Shown: positions 1-12,139, counted from the first letter of the stretch. The stretch: 64,000 bases of DNA from Leguminivora glycinivorella (GCF_023078275.1 NC_062977.1:7337118-7401117), one strand, 5' to 3'. Program-made: numbers and translations. The notes: a model not told the origin generated them from the letters alone.

Positions 1-89
1 ACAAGTCCTTGCGCATAATTTACACAACAAAATTGTTTCAATTTGGAATAGAATAAACAGTTATTTAAACTAGATCTAAATAAAATACC

Positions 90-425
90 TTGAGGACCTA
101 TACGATACCTACTGGCTGTGTTTCCTAGCTGTATAATAATGATAATAGGTAGTGCGAGGAAGTTCCAGGAAGCCAGCTCAGATCTTCAATAACCAGCGTG
201 CGTAGCCGAATGGCACAAACGCTCACGAAACGAAACGCTCGTAGATTTCTATCTCTATCGCTCTTGCGTATTGGCGCGACAGAGCCAGACTACCTTTCGC
301 AGCGTTTCGTTTTCGTTTCGCGTCGCAGAAATGCCATTCGGCTACGGGGCCAATTACGTCAACCAGATGCTTCGCGATTTCTACATTTACTTGTGGGCGC
401 TGGGCCGCTAGAGGTACTTTTACTT
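90..425 (-). mobile_element. LINE C-terminal fragment split by a palindromic element
   Basis: The minus strand matches the fragment at 33310-33535: GCGAGGAAGT, CAACCAGATGCTTCGCGATTTCT and GCGCTGGG are shared on the plus strand. The coding frame is broken. A 146-base palindromic element (201-346) interrupts it; the equivalent position is uninterrupted at 33.42 kb. Confidence 0.6.
201..346. mobile_element. Palindromic MITE-like element (GTAGCCGAATGGCA family)
   Basis: Begins CGTAGCCGAATGGCA and ends ATGCCATTCGGCTACG, an almost perfect terminal inversion. The interior carries CTCTATCGCTCTTGCGTATT and TTTCGTTTTCGTTTCGCG. Other copies lie at 4205-4340, 12480-12625, 18392-18920 and 38309-38442. 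No coding capacity. Confidence 0.85.
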
Positions 426-431
426 CTCTTT

Positions 432-700
432 AATCCCCGACGCAAAACCGACGGGGTGTTATAAGTTTGACGTGGCTGTCTGTCTGTTTGTTTGTCTGTC
501 TTTCTGTGTGTGTTTGTCTGTGGTATCGTAGCTCCCGAACGGATGAACCGATTTAGATTTTTTTTGTTAGAAAGCTGAATTAATTAGTCGGGAGTATTCT
601 TAGCAATGTTTCATGAAAATCGGTCCACTAAATATGTCGGGGGTTTTTTCAAAATTTTAATTTTGTGGTTAGATTATTGGTAACAAATTTGTACTCTCAA
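432..700 (+). repeat. Dispersed repeat with internal (TGTC)n tract
   Basis: Starts near CCCCGACGCAAAACCGACGG, then a TGTC/TGTT-rich tract, TCGTAGCTCCCGAACGGATG and AAAATCGGTCCACTA. Two more copies occur in the window: 16321-16540 in the same direction, and the split copy at 45605-46998 in reverse. Confidence 0.8.
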
Positions 701-721
701 CAAAGGTTTAGGCTATTGTAC

Positions 722-1036
722 TTATTTAGTATATTTCAAAATTTCAGCGCTTTTTTCCGCACCGCCCCCTTTAAATAGATACTTATATAATATTTCATTG
801 GAACGGGTGGCTTTGTGGTAGTAAATCTGCCCGTCCCCTGAGTTGCCTACGTCTGTATAATGTAATAAAACGTCATCTTGTGGAATGCACTGGAGATCGG
901 GACGTGATAAGGATCCACTGGAGGGTTCGGTCATTTGCGCCGCCCAACCGTTGGTAATTAATTCGATTAATTGCTTGTCATCTGTTGATTGTACTATGCG
1001 GACATTAGTCAAAACGAGCCTTGAGCTATTGCGCAA
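722..1036 (-). other. Unidentified coding-like frame, possibly an exon or captured gene fragment
   Basis: An uninterrupted 104-codon minus-strand frame of balanced composition. It includes ELITNGWAAQMTEPSSG, SLSRPDLQCIPQDDVLLHY, TDVGNSGDGQIYYHK and ATRSNEILYKYLF. A possible acceptor (CAATCAACAG) lies near its upstream end. It has no signal peptide or membrane segment and no motif I recognise. The 3' side runs into the repeat at 432-700. It could be an exon of a neighbouring gene continuing out of the window, a domesticated or captured piece of a gene, or part of a transposon protein. I do not assign a function. Confidence 0.25.
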
Positions 1037-1243
1037 TTGATTGTGGTTAATAAGTACCTGTCAAAAGGAGGGTTGACTATGGAATATATAAGTAGTCTTA
1101 TGGTTCGTCTGTTGTTGCTGTGCATGTAATACTAGGAACAGCAGTTAAGATCTTCTTATTTCTAGTTATTGCATAATTATGTCACTGAAATTTTTGCAGA
1201 ATGCTTAATCACGAGATCAGTATTTAAGATCAACCCTGGATTC

Positions 1244-1640
1244 GAATACTACGTCGGTGGCAAACAAGTATACGGTCCGCCCGATGGAAAGCGGTCACCG
1301 TGCTTGCAACTCAAGGAGTGTGACATGCGCGTTGCCAACCCATTAGAAATTTCCAAGTTCCAAGGAGGGTTCGGGTTTCCGACGACTCAAAGGACAATAA
1401 ACGGAACAAAATTAGTTCCGTAGGTCCTTTCGTAACCAGCACACCGCACCCTCGTTGAGCTCTGGCAACTTTACTCACCGGCAGGAACACAACACTATGA
1501 GTAGGGTCTAGTGCTATTTGGCTGCGGTCTTCTGTAAGGCGGAGGTACTTCCCCAGTTGCGCTTTGCTCTAGATTCGAGCGAGATGATATCCGCTATTCT
1601 GTGCCCTACCACACAAAACGGTATATTTCGCTATGCCCTT
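1244..1640 (+). repeat. Lepidopteran dispersed repeat (GGCAAACAAG...GCGTTGCC)
   Basis: Contains GGTGGCAAACAAGTATACGG, GGAAAGCGGTCACCG and GACATGCGCGTTGCCAACCC. The same block appears in part at 5485-5530 and in reverse at 53812-53935, where it ends in a poly-A run, so it behaves as the tail of a retroposon. The rest, to about 1640, has no frame I support. Confidence 0.6.
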
Positions 1641-2940
1641 CCTCCTACAAAAAAATATCACCTGCTTCAAACTTGTTGGCTATTAAAAATTCGTTTAAGA
1701 GTGAATAAAGAGACTCACGAGCATGCGACTGCGGGGCATCGGTCCAGACCATACACCATATCATGCAGACCATATACCATATACCTCTCACTTGATGCTA
1801 ACTCTGCCCAATGAGTGAGAACCTAGATAAGTAACTATTGGCTTCGTGCGAAGTGCATGGCGGGGGTAAGCAAAGCGATCGCAGTGCTTGCGGTGGTCAA
1901 AATCGACACTGATTGTGGTTGTCATCTATCAAAACTCATAAAATATAATACAATGTGTAATGTTTGATATGGGGCATCAATGTTGTTTCGTTGTTAAAAT
2001 TGTAAATAATGGCATAAGTAGTCGTTGCACGTTCTATGCGTTTCTTAGAGCACACTGGAAATTGGATCAAAGAACTAAATGGATAGCTACGGTGAAAAGA
2101 AAACGTAAGTGACATGTCAAAACAAAACATTATAATAAATTATATTTAAGCTTTGTTTACCTAATATTGTTCAATACGCTGTTAGTATTTTTCCTACCGT
2201 AAAAGATTATGCTTAAAGATTCAGGCCTAGCCTGGGAATAGGCCCGTGTCGGATATTTCTGCGGCCGCGGACATGACTATGACTAGGTACTTACGTTTAG
2301 ATTTGTTTTATATGGCATTAACGGGACGGAGGTTTAGCGAATACCATATCACTAGCTCGAAGAACTTGTACCATTACTCCTATGTTCTTCAAGATTCCTT
2401 ATATGCCCTGCCAGCACCAATTTATTGACTCTTTCTGTAGTCTGGGGTTGGAAGTTTATACCTTGAGTAATGGCTTTGGAAACTGATTTTTGGTATTATA
2501 TCCATGTCTTTATAATCTATCTACCTAAATTACACTTGAAGTAGTAGCTCTTGTTATTCGATTTATTTAAAATTAACGAAAAATCGTTAAAATATAATGT
2601 TTGTTTACATGTCATTTTTTGACATTTTCCACTTCAAGTTCACATGGTAGTGGGCGTAATTGTCGTGCACGTAGCCAATAGTAATCAACAGTACTCTGTA
2701 AACGACACTGAAAATGTCATATTAATAAATAAATAAACTGGCGTAAAAAATATGAAAATATAGTACGAATGGCAATTATTTCCAGGAAGTATCCCGTGAT
2801 AGGGCATGCAGGCCCGGGACAACGAAGGACATACGATTACAGCTGACAGGGCAATTAATAAGGGCAGATGGCGATTGAACACGCGTCACCCGCTCGACCG
2901 GTATTAATCATAGGTCCTGGGGTTATTCCGTGTCTATATT
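1641..2940. other. No gene seen
   Basis: AT-rich sequence without a supported frame or repeat. Small frames here have no similarity or codon pattern I would trust. Confidence 0.5.
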
Positions 2941-2969
2941 GCTATCATAGTACTTAACTTATTTTTTAT

Positions 2970-3112
2970 CATGCATCAGAAACGTCTGCGGGCGATAACT
3001 TATTTTGAAAAGGAAAAATTGAAAACTTCACACCTCCGGCCGAAATCGAACTGAGGTTGCCTGAACTACTGGATTGCCTGAACTGAGCCACGGAGGCCTG
3101 ATGCATGTGTGC
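2970..3112 (-). repeat. Degraded tRNA-derived SINE head
   Basis: On the minus strand the stretch reads GCCTCCGTGGCTCAGTTCAG (A-box-like) and GTTCGATTTCGGCCGGAGG (B-box-like), as in lepidopteran SINEs. The ends CATGCATCAG and CTGATGCATG are mutual inversions. Confidence 0.45.
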
Positions 3113-3678
3113 GAAATTTTCCATGCCTTCCCTCAATTCTTAATTCTTATATTCTCTGGAATATAGCGACATCTACCCTGTTAATCATAAAACAAAACAA
3201 TACTTTTTACAGTTTTGAATTTGATTACATAGTTAAAATAAAACAAAATCAGTTGATTGAACCTGTATTTAATGTAGAAATATAAAGCTGCGTCATGAAA
3301 TTCATGAAATATAAAATTGTACCTACAGCAATTGATTTGATGATTGAATTGATTGATTTGGACTTTCTACATTTGATTCCTTTGTACTTTGGCATGGCAA
3401 GTATTTTACGGAATTAGGCGTAAAATATCAGTCTTCATAATGATTACGTTTTGTTTGTAACGTTCTTTTATCGACTTACCATTTATTAGTTACTGGCAAT
3501 ATCAACTTTTATATATGCTTTTTTTTTCGTTTTCATTTTTATCTTTTTCCTTCAACGGGAATGTCGAGCCGGTAAATGGCATTATTTTAAAGCTTTATAC
3601 GGAAAATAAAAAATACGAAAGATTTTTAATTATGGTACAGTACACACATAGAAATATGCCTATACATATATGTGTTTT

Positions 3679-3950
3679 ATGCTCTGTATTCGGGTGTGTT
3701 GACTGCAGAATTCATTCGTTAGATTAACTTAAATTAGTTATTAGTAAACACTACATTACACTTTATACTAAATTATTATTTAGTATAAAGTGTAATGTAG
3801 TTTAATAATTTAGTTATCTAACGAATTCATTCGTTAGATTAACTTAAATTAGTTATTAGTAAACACTAATACCTTTATATAAATTATTATTTAGTATAAA
3901 GTTAATCTAACGACTGAATTCTGCAGTCAACACACCCGAATACAGAGCAT
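3679..3950. repeat. Nested foldback sequence
   Basis: The outer arms 3679-3730 and 3899-3950 are near-perfect reverse complements (ATGCTCTGTATTCGGGTGTG against its inverse). Inside are two smaller hairpins: 3751-3772 with 3779-3800, and 3817-3840. About 37 bases from 3714 are repeated directly at 3833. No coding capacity. Confidence 0.85.
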
Positions 3951-4204
3951 GTTGACATTCTGTGAAAATTAAGTTACAAAGCTCCCAGTAGCAGTTCAGT
4001 GTCCATTTGATCTTCCATTGGCGCTTTAAACTTTGTAATTGAACCGTAAGTGAAATGGAACAGAAAATGGACAGGACTGTTGCTTAAATTTAACACTAAT
4101 AAGTAAGTGAACTCGTGGGGCCGACTTGGATAATGAGGACTTGCTATGGTTACGGTACAACTTAACCAGGATGCTGGTTAAAACAATTTACCTACTTCTG
4201 GCCC

Positions 4205-4340
4205 CGTAGCCGAATGGCATTTCTCCGACGTCAAACGAAAACGAAACGTACCTAGTCCGGCTCTGTCGCGCCAATAGGCAAGAGCGATAGGGATAGATAT
4301 CTACTAAACGTTACGTGAGCGTTTGTGCCATTTGGCTACG
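4205..4340. mobile_element. Palindromic GTAGCCGAATGGCA element, second copy
   Basis: Ends CGTAGCCGAATGGCA and TGCCATTTGGCTACG; inverted relative to 201-346. Confidence 0.85.
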
Positions 4341-4389
4341 CACCCTGTACAGTTATTTGATATTTCTCCTTGGTTTTTTTTGGTCTATG

Positions 4390-4946
4390 CAGTTTTTTAG
4401 GGTTCCGTAGTCAACTAGGAACCCTTATAGTTTCGCCATGTCTGTCTGTCCGTCCGTCCGTCCGTCCGTCCGTCCGCGGATAATCTCAGTAACCGTTAGC
4501 ACTATAAAGTTGAAATTTGGTACCAATATGTATATCAATCACGCCAACAAAGTGCAAAAATAAAAAATGGAAAAACATGTTTTATTAGGGTACCCCCCCT
4601 ACATGTAAAGTGGGGGCTGATATTTTTTTTCATTCTAACCCCAGCATGTGATATATTGTTGGATAGGTATTTAAAAATGAATAAGGGTTTACAAAGATCG
4701 TTTTTTGATAATATTGATATTTTCGGAAATAATCGCTCCGAAAGGAAAAAAAAGTGCGTCCCCCCCCCTCTAACTTTTGAACCATATGTTTAAAAAATAT
4801 GAAAAAAATCACAAAAGTAGAACTTTATAAAGACTTTCTAGGAAAATTGTTTTGAACTTGATAGGTTCAGTAGTTTTTGAAAAAAATACGGAAAACTACG
4901 GAACCCTACACTGAGCGTGGCCCGACACGCTCTTGGCCGGTTTTTT
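4390..4946 (+). mobile_element. ~550-base repeat with AGGGTTCCGTAG inverted ends, copy 1
   Basis: Begins AGGGTTCCGTAGTC, has a (CCGT)n tract, and ends with CTACGGAACCCT followed by CACGCTCTTGGCCGG and a T run. Two other near-complete copies lie at 28022-28573 and 31881-32482. There is no coding frame. The family is common in Lepidoptera as I recall, but I cannot name it. Confidence 0.8.
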
Positions 4947-5479
4947 AATTGTACAGTCTTTATTGTAAATATGTGCTCAAAATGATAACATAAAATATAC
5001 TAAAATCACGAAAGTGTTGCCTCTGTCACTTCAATCAGGTAAGCTCCTTCGAAAAACGTATATTTTGAAGATTTCCTAGTTGCCGTTTCTTCGGAATCCT
5101 TGTTTAGTACAGGATCCGTGCTCCGTCTTCCTTCGTTCTTGAGTTATCCCGGCATTTCAGGCTCATGAAAGCTTTCAGTTCGCTTTGTTGATCAGTTATT
5201 GTATTCGTTAAATGATAAGTCGAGGTAGGGGGAGAAGTCTATTTTTGAATCTTATGTTTCAGTGTGATTAGCACTTCTAAGATAATATTAAAATACTTAA
5301 AATATATGGTATGGGTTGGATGTCAGTGTCAAAAAAGACTTTTTTTTATACAAAAACGCAACTTTTATATTGACGTATCCGATCCATATCGTATTTAGAG
5401 CAAATCTTTCATTTATATTAACATTGAAGTTCATACCTTACCATATATTTTTAATACCACGTCACCGTACCGTACCATT

Positions 5480-5535
5480 ACCTATGGAAGCCTGCAACTC
5501 AAGGGGTGTCATATGCGCGTTGCCGACCCATTTTT
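5480..5535 (+). repeat. Short piece of the GCGTTGCC retroposon tail
   Basis: CTGCAACTCAAGGGGTGTCA followed by TATGCGCGTTGCCGACCC, matching 1244-1345. Confidence 0.6.
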
Positions 5536-6049
5536 CTGGTTTAGTTTTTATAGCTGTCAATAACATTGTACAATTTTTACTAGTATACATACATCCCACT
5601 GCAAACATTTTTATATGCAAGAAAATGCTAAGCTTTAGGCAGTTTTGCTGACTGTACACCGGCCGCAAAAGGCAGGGCGAAACGCGGTGGGCTCCTCGTG
5701 GATTCAGATCACTGGTTCGGTTTGATTAAGTACAGTCGGGTGCAGTCGAATATCGGTGCACCAGGTTAGTCTCTATAGTAACCTATGTTTCGAAACGAAT
5801 TTCTGTTAGACGTGGCAAAACTTTTAGAGAAGCCGATCCGATTAGTTTTCGTGCAGGTAAATCTATTAATATTATCAATTGAATGTTCGTGAAACTAGTA
5901 GAGACATTTAAAAATTTGATTAAACGGGTTACTCCTCCATCATTATTAAGCCAAATCAACGCTTAACAATTTTCGGTGCAATTTTCGACACTTCATCGCC
6001 AATGAGGGCCTTTTAGTCATACATAATTTATTTTGTAATCCATAGGTAC

Positions 6050-6224
6050 TTATAATATTATAAATAGGAAAATGTGTGTGTCTGTTTGTTTGTCAGCCTT
6101 TCACGGCAAAAAAGAGCGATGAATTGTCGTGATTTTTTAAGTGGAGATAGTTGAGGGATGTAGAGTGATATAGGCTACTTTTTGTCTCTTTCTAACGCGA
6201 GCGAAGCCGCAGGTAAAACCTAGT
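6050..6224 (+). repeat. GCGAGCGAAGCCGC dispersed repeat, copy 1
   Basis: Begins with ATAGGAAAATGTGTGTGTC, has TTTCACGGCAAA and CGTGATTTTTTAAGTGGAG, and ends CTAACGCGAGCGAAGCCGC. At least six more copies or fragments occur, at 15.1, 16.7, 21.0, 29.9-30.3, 32.8 and 37.0 kb. Confidence 0.8.
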
Positions 6225-6607
6225 TTCATATAAAACGTTATTGAACTTGATAAATAAGGATCCTTTTGTGTTCGAAAGCCTCAAATAATCTCACAAATAC
6301 AGTGCACTGTGCACAAGACGGTAATTCCATCACCCTCGTGGCAGTGATCTCCGCGCTTATCGGGCACCTGTGGACTTGAATAAAGCCGTCCATTTTGAGG
6401 AATGGACCACTCTGTGCCAACCATTTGCAGATTGTAACTAGATTGCTTCCGTTGCATTGCTCCGACTCGGTATTGCCAACAATCGGGATAGGGGACCCTA
6501 TTTCATGCTTACACTTTTAAAAATATTGTAAACAGGTGCTTCTCTAATAATTTCAAAATGTAGCAGCTGTAAAAAAGTTGCTAATTAAATACATTCTACT
6601 AGGAAAA

Positions 6608-6955
6608 TACTTTTCCCCTCACTAGCTCGGAAACACGTGTTTTGTCCTTTAATACCATTAAAAACATTTTATCCACTAGTAAAGTAATTTGACCTGAATA
6701 AAGTCAAATTAACTTTTAAAATTGATAAAAGTAGGTGAATCTAAATAAAGATGATTTAATCTACTGGAAGCAGTGATAAACGCATCGGTGTAGTTTCCTC
6801 GTTATAGTCACTTCAACCATTTTCTATTCTCGAACCACTCGCTTCGCTCGTGGTTCAACTATAGAATCCTTTCACTTGCTCGTTTTTCAATTCCACACTC
6901 GGCGTTAAAATACAACTTTGCCCCCTTGTATAACAAATAACTATTATTACAAAAT
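6608..6955 (+). repeat. CTCACTAGCTCGGAAACACG repeat, uninterrupted copy
   Basis: Matches 27824-28802 except that the latter holds a 550-base insertion at the position equivalent to about 6785. Ends with TTAAAATACAACTTTGCCCC. A partial relative lies at 34.05-34.21 kb. Confidence 0.8.
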
Positions 6956-9340
6956 TTTAATCAAACATGCGCTCCGAAATTCCTTCAACCATTTATTCCT
7001 AAATAGCCGCTCGTATGTTACTGCTAAAATATACAATTTCGCGAACAAAGACTAGGCTACCAGCAACATACAGGTGTTACCAACTGCGTCTCAATTCCGA
7101 GCTTTACAAGACCGCAAAATCTGTCCCCGTCGAGCGCCGCTGCCCAGCTGCACTTCAAACTAATAGACGGCTCCGCTAGCCTGGTTTTAATTTCGGTACG
7201 TTTTGATTTACGGTGTCCATATGAAAGTGCGAGTTGTGCGTACATCTTTTAAAATTTGGTCTTCGAACTAACGAGCGGCAACCCCTTGGAGATAGGTTAT
7301 GAGACGAAGTGCGCGCGGCAGGGTGACTCACCCGCTGATGGTGCTATAACTACGACGCCTTTTCAGGTCCATAACGTAGAATTAGTTCAGCTATTCATTA
7401 CACGGCGGCACGCGGTGCGATGTTGATTGCTTATTGAACTTGTTGATAGTTGACGGGAATTGCTGTGAAGGCGGAAATCTCAAATTGAGGTTAATTTAGA
7501 ATTCATAGAATGCAGCAGTTTTGTTCCGTGTCGCTATTTTAACGCTTCCAGAAATTCTAAGTTTATCGCTTATTTGTTACGAAGGAGAACCTGATTCTAC
7601 TCGTAGTATTTATTTTGAAACAAAGTGTGCCTTATCGTCTTGCCGGTCACGCAGGCTTTTCGAAAGGTATGTTATCACGAAGAAAATAAATGTTCTGCAT
7701 GGTATGCTGCTTATCTGTTTAGAAAATGGCGTAATTTAGGCATCGGTACTAAGTATTGTGGTCTGTAGCTCTAATAAAATAATATTTATTTAATAAAAAT
7801 AAAAGAAATTTTGATCCATAAGCGACTTACGAAAAATAACCCTGATATAGCCACATTAGCGATTTATTTTACAAGGGAAGTTAGTGAATAAAATTTTGGC
7901 CGTTGGCCTCCATTGAAAATATCAATATCTGGTAAATGAACAACCCGTCAATCGCAGCTATTTTCAATTTTTGTAAGTTGAAGTCAATCAATCGTTACGT
8001 GATATTCAATTGCAACAACACAAAAATTAGAACAATCAAAAGCCTGAGACATATTTAAAATTACAGGCAAGAAACAACTTCAATATACACGCTCGGCCCC
8101 TATACAAATAGAAACTTGTTTCTTCTATTAAATAAAGTAATATCTGCGTCATAATATCAATATACTATAGAAATTGTATTGTATGCGTCATAATATCCGA
8201 CCCCGGTTAATCTAACGGTTAATCCATCCAACATAACTTTATAACAATTTAAACAGTTTCAGAAATATTTGAAAAGCGAGGACACGTTCCACGATATTCG
8301 GCTATATTCTACTTAACAATGATTCTACGATCGATAGGTAGCGTGATACATAATTTCATTAAACCAAAAATTATTTTTTTTTGTCTCTGACAGTTCATTT
8401 ATTACACAAAATATACATACATATAACATCACTGTGATGTCTTAGAACATAATTCCTCAAACTGTGCGAGTGACTGATTAAAGTACCCTAAAACGTCCAT
8501 GGAATCTAAGTCTGACATTTAATGCCTCATTTTAAGAACGAACAAGAGGTGGTCCCGAAAATTGGCTCTGTGTATAGCGATCTAGAACCTAGTCAACTTT
8601 GAGAACCACTGTGTTAAAACCATTGGTATAGGTACGGCCGAATGACGGTTTACAACTTTGCCTGAAATATTTGATCGCACTAAATAAGCTTATGTTAATG
8701 TCTAAAACTTTAATTAGGCCTTGGAACCTTCGCTTAGTTGCATAAAATAATTGTTTTCGCGAATATAGCATTCAGCTGCATAATAGAAGATGCAGGTTGA
8801 AACAAGAATAGAACCCTTGGCACAGTGGTAGCAACGTCAGCATATTTCGATATTGGCTTGCCAAGTTTAACCTGAGATCTTATTCTGGGCGCTCACAAAC
8901 CCACTGTGCAATAATGTTGAAGAATGAGGTTTATTTGTTTTGTAGTTTTGGTATCGAGTAATGGATAATTTTAACACAATAAATGAATAATGATAAAATA
9001 AGAAAAAAGTTTTCAATGTTTCACTGGAGGTGCAGAAAACATAAAAAAAACCGGAAAAACTGAAAATACTCATGTGCTTAATGTTGGAAATAGATAATAT
9101 TATGTGGATATCATTTGCTGTAACATACATAGGCAACCAGCCTAAAATCGTAGCAATATTAATTTAGAATACAAATTTTCCTTTTTATAAGGAACTGCAA
9201 TAGTTCGAAATCAAAGTTTTTGTCTTTTGGGTGTTAAAAAATAAATCATGAGCACTAGGTACTCTGAAACGTAAGAAATAACTTCTAAAAAGCTCTTTTT
9301 TTTCTCAAGGGAACTGAGGCTTTTTCTACTTTCTTGTTAA
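6956..9340. other. No gene seen
   Basis: AT-rich intergenic sequence with short frames only. A slightly GC-richer patch at 7.07-7.35 kb shows no splice sites or motif that I can support. Confidence 0.5.
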
Positions 9341-9344
9341 CTTA

Positions 9345-9930
9345 TACATTTAGACTTATATTGACTGGGATATAGACCGTGATTACCTTTTTGATTTTTG
9401 TCGAGCTCCCGATATTTCGACGCAGTTGCATGCATCATGATCACGGAAAACTGACGAAGGCGGGTGGATGTTAAAGTTGTATAGACAGCGCGCGATCTAC
9501 CCTCCTTCGCGCGCGTCGGCTGCGTTCACTTTCAGCGTTACCACTGGTCGCGTTCACACTCGATGGTCTGTCCAAACACACTACACTCACAGTGTCACTA
9601 CGTTTGTTCAATTCTGACTTCACCGGTTTTTTACACAAACAAATCACTGGATTCCATACATTAGATAGTTTGAAGCCATCCTCACGATTGAAATTTTTAT
9701 ATTTGTGAATCTCAATGGCTTCTCTTACCAATCTCGGTATGTAGTGGCGTTCCGTCGAAATTACCTTAGGACTATGCAACTCGATCCAATGATTTGCACC
9801 CGACTCAATGAGATGTTGAGCAATAGCAGACTTGCGAGTATCGTTCTTTTTGACTGCAGCAATGTGTTGTATCCCGGTCAATATAAGTCTAATGAAAATA
9901 ACCGTGAATCATTCAAAACTTATACATTTT
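9345..9930 (-). mobile_element. Penelope-like element fragment (GIY-YIG endonuclease end)
   Basis: The minus frame 9881-9471 has the C-terminal pattern of Penelope-like retroelements: SAIAQHLIESGANHWIE, then HYIPRLVREAIEIHK, NFNREDGFKLSNVWNPVI. The REAIEI...NREDG...LS..W.P arrangement is typical of their endonuclease region. The frame then continues into basic low-complexity sequence to a stop. The reverse transcriptase domain is absent, so this is a fragment. Non-coding flanks (GTCGAGCTCCCGATATTTCG, ATGCATCATGATCACGG) recur in inverse at 37.90-38.05 kb. Confidence 0.75.
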
Positions 9931-10480
9931 CTTATTAAAATACGTACGCCTAATAAAGGTTAAGTCACACCTCGAACACTGACGATGAAAGAGGCGATCA
10001 AATATAACGCGTGAAAATATGAGGTCGACGTTCGCGTTTTTGACAGGAGGTAAGTGTGAGGTAACAGAGGGGTTGGGTGGCACATTCAGCGGGGAGCGGG
10101 AGTCCAACTGTACGATCGTATTAGGAACTGAACGCGTAAGTTTGCTATTCTTTTGTATTATATTGAGTGAAATATGACAGGTCGACTGTTCGCGTAAAAT
10201 ATTAAAACCAACGATGAGGCAGTTATACAAATCTTATACATGTCTTTATAAAGCTTGGTGTTTGTGTTGTATTATGTAGCATTTTTTAAATGATCCCTAT
10301 CGCAATGAGAAGGCAATAAAATGGTTATTTACGTTAATATAATTTAACTGTTTCAATGTTGTGACAGAATTACAGGTCAGATTCTAATAAATAAGGAGTC
10401 GTTCGATTCGCTTTTATGACAGTCTTAATCACAAAATCTATATTAAAAAAAAAACTGAGAAAAAGGCGAATTTTATGAAA
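9931..10480. other. Unassigned, probably repeat-derived
   Basis: A 105-codon minus frame (10230-9913) abuts the Penelope-like fragment. It contains FSRVIFDRLFHRQCSRCD but I do not recognise a domain. I treat it as repeat-derived. Confidence 0.3.
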
Positions 10481-10557
10481 TAAAAAGTTGAGTTTTCAAG
10501 TCTCTCATGTCTCGCTCTCGACTTCATATTTAATAATACTTTTAAACGAGCAATTCT

Positions 10558-11022
10558 TGTATATTTATTTATTTATTTATTTATTTATATATACCGACGA
10601 TCTCGGAAACCGCTCTAACGATTTCGCTGAAATTTGTTATGTGGGGGTTTTCGGGGGTGAAAAATCGATCTAACTTATCCTTAGGTCCTGGAAAACGCGA
10701 ATTTTCGAGTTTTCATGCGTTTTTCTTCGCGCGCCATCTCGTGTGCAGTAGTTGTACTGTTAAGACAGAATTCTTTCGGTCGTTGTAAGTACTATTTATT
10801 GCAAAGACTAGATGGCGACACAGGTCAAGGCTAACACGAATAGAAAAATACACTATTTTGAGCTTTTGTGGCAAAACGCGCGCCATCTCGTGTAGAGTAG
10901 TTGTGTTGTTAAGACTGAGAATTCTTTCGCTCGATGTAGGTACTATTTATTTTTGAACTAGATGGCGACACAGGTCAAGGATACGAAACAGAACCGAGCG
11001 AAGCTCGGTCGCCCAGATATTG
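10558..11022 (+). repeat. Repeat with (TTTA)n start and internal tandem duplication
   Basis: A (TTTA)n run at 10559-10587 is followed by two copies, about 148 bases apart (10729-10830 and 10878-10980), that run from GCGCGCCATCTCGTGT to GATGGCGACACAGGTCAAGG. The end reads ACCGAGCGAAGCTCGGT, a short hairpin. Likely a retroposon; no coding frame. Confidence 0.6.
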
Positions 11023-11663
11023 TCTAAATTAAAAGCACAACTTTGTTAAAAAAGAACTAATAACAGAAAAGTAGTCCATGTGTTTAATTATTGTCTTTGG
11101 TTTCAATATTAACGCGGTCTTTATCTTTGCATGGAAGCATGTAATTACGCAAAGTGGGCTCAATTTTCTTTGGCACGTTCGCTCTAAAAGGGTTTAAATG
11201 ACATTGATATAATTACAGTCTTTATGATAGGGGGCAACGCGAAATGCTACGTTGCACTTTGCTATTATGTACGTGGTATTAAATTGATGTTAGTAATTTG
11301 TGAATTATAAGGTGGGATCAGATCTATTATTATCCTTCCTTTGATAAATAAATGTAAAATGTAAAGTAATTTTGGTACCTAAGGACTATTTCTTGGAAGA
11401 AGAAGCATGTCTTCAATTGTTTTAATGGTCTTCCTGAATTTTACACAGATCAGTCTAGCCCAAAACTAAGGATCTACTAGGTGACGATATGTAGAGTATT
11501 TTATGATAAACTATACTCATTTATAAAGGAAAGAACCATGACTCAGAAACAAATATTATCTCGTATCAGACTTGAACCCAGAAAACCTTAAGATTTCTAA
11601 GTAAATTTTTGGCTATATAATTCTGATTCAAGAAAGGGCCAGTTTGCGAAAACTCACTCCCTA
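11023..11663. other. No gene seen
   Basis: AT-rich, no supported frame or repeat. Confidence 0.5.
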
Positions 11664-12107
11664 TAGGTAAGGTGCATTAGGGTAATTCCGAATGACAGAA
11701 ATGCTCGGAATCGGATAATTCCGAAAGGGGAATCTTGATATGATGGAAATTAAACTCCTTAATTATTAATAGTGATTTTTATGCGACTTTGGTAACGGAA
11801 CTGTAAACTGCGGAACTTATGTGCGAAATGTCATTTGATATTTGCCAGTCGCTTTTCGGTGAAGGAAAACATCGTGAGGAAACCGGACTAATTCCAATAA
11901 GGTCTAGGTACCCTTTGGGTTGGAAGGTCAGATGACAGTCGCTTTCGTAAAACTAGGGATTAGTTGTCAAATCTTGGGATTAGTTGTCAAAGCGGACCCC
12001 AGGCTCCCATGAGCTGTAGCAAATGCCGGGATAACGCGAGGAGGATGATGATGCGACTTTGGTGATTATTAGACGACTTTCGGAATTACCCTAATGCATC
12101 TTACCTA
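11664..12107. mobile_element. Terminal-inverted-repeat element carrying a SINE insertion
   Basis: The ends TAGGTAAGGTGCATTAGGG and CCCTAATGCATCTTACCTA are near-perfect inversions of each other, extending about 29 bases. Most of the interior is a SINE fragment (11794-12050). Without it the element would be about 175 bases, MITE size. Confidence 0.8.
11794..12050 (+). mobile_element. 5'-truncated SINE with a 13-base target duplication
   Basis: ATGCGACTTTGGT is present at 11781-11793 and again at 12051-12063, bracketing the insert exactly. The insert ends in a GATGATG tail and shares CGAAAAGCGACTGGCAAATA (in reverse) and CAAATCTTGGGATTAGTTG with the fuller minus-strand copy at 14004-14446. The tRNA-like head is missing. 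Confidence 0.85.
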
Positions 12108-12139
12108 CTGCACCTTAAATTTTAGAGTTGTGTTTTGTG

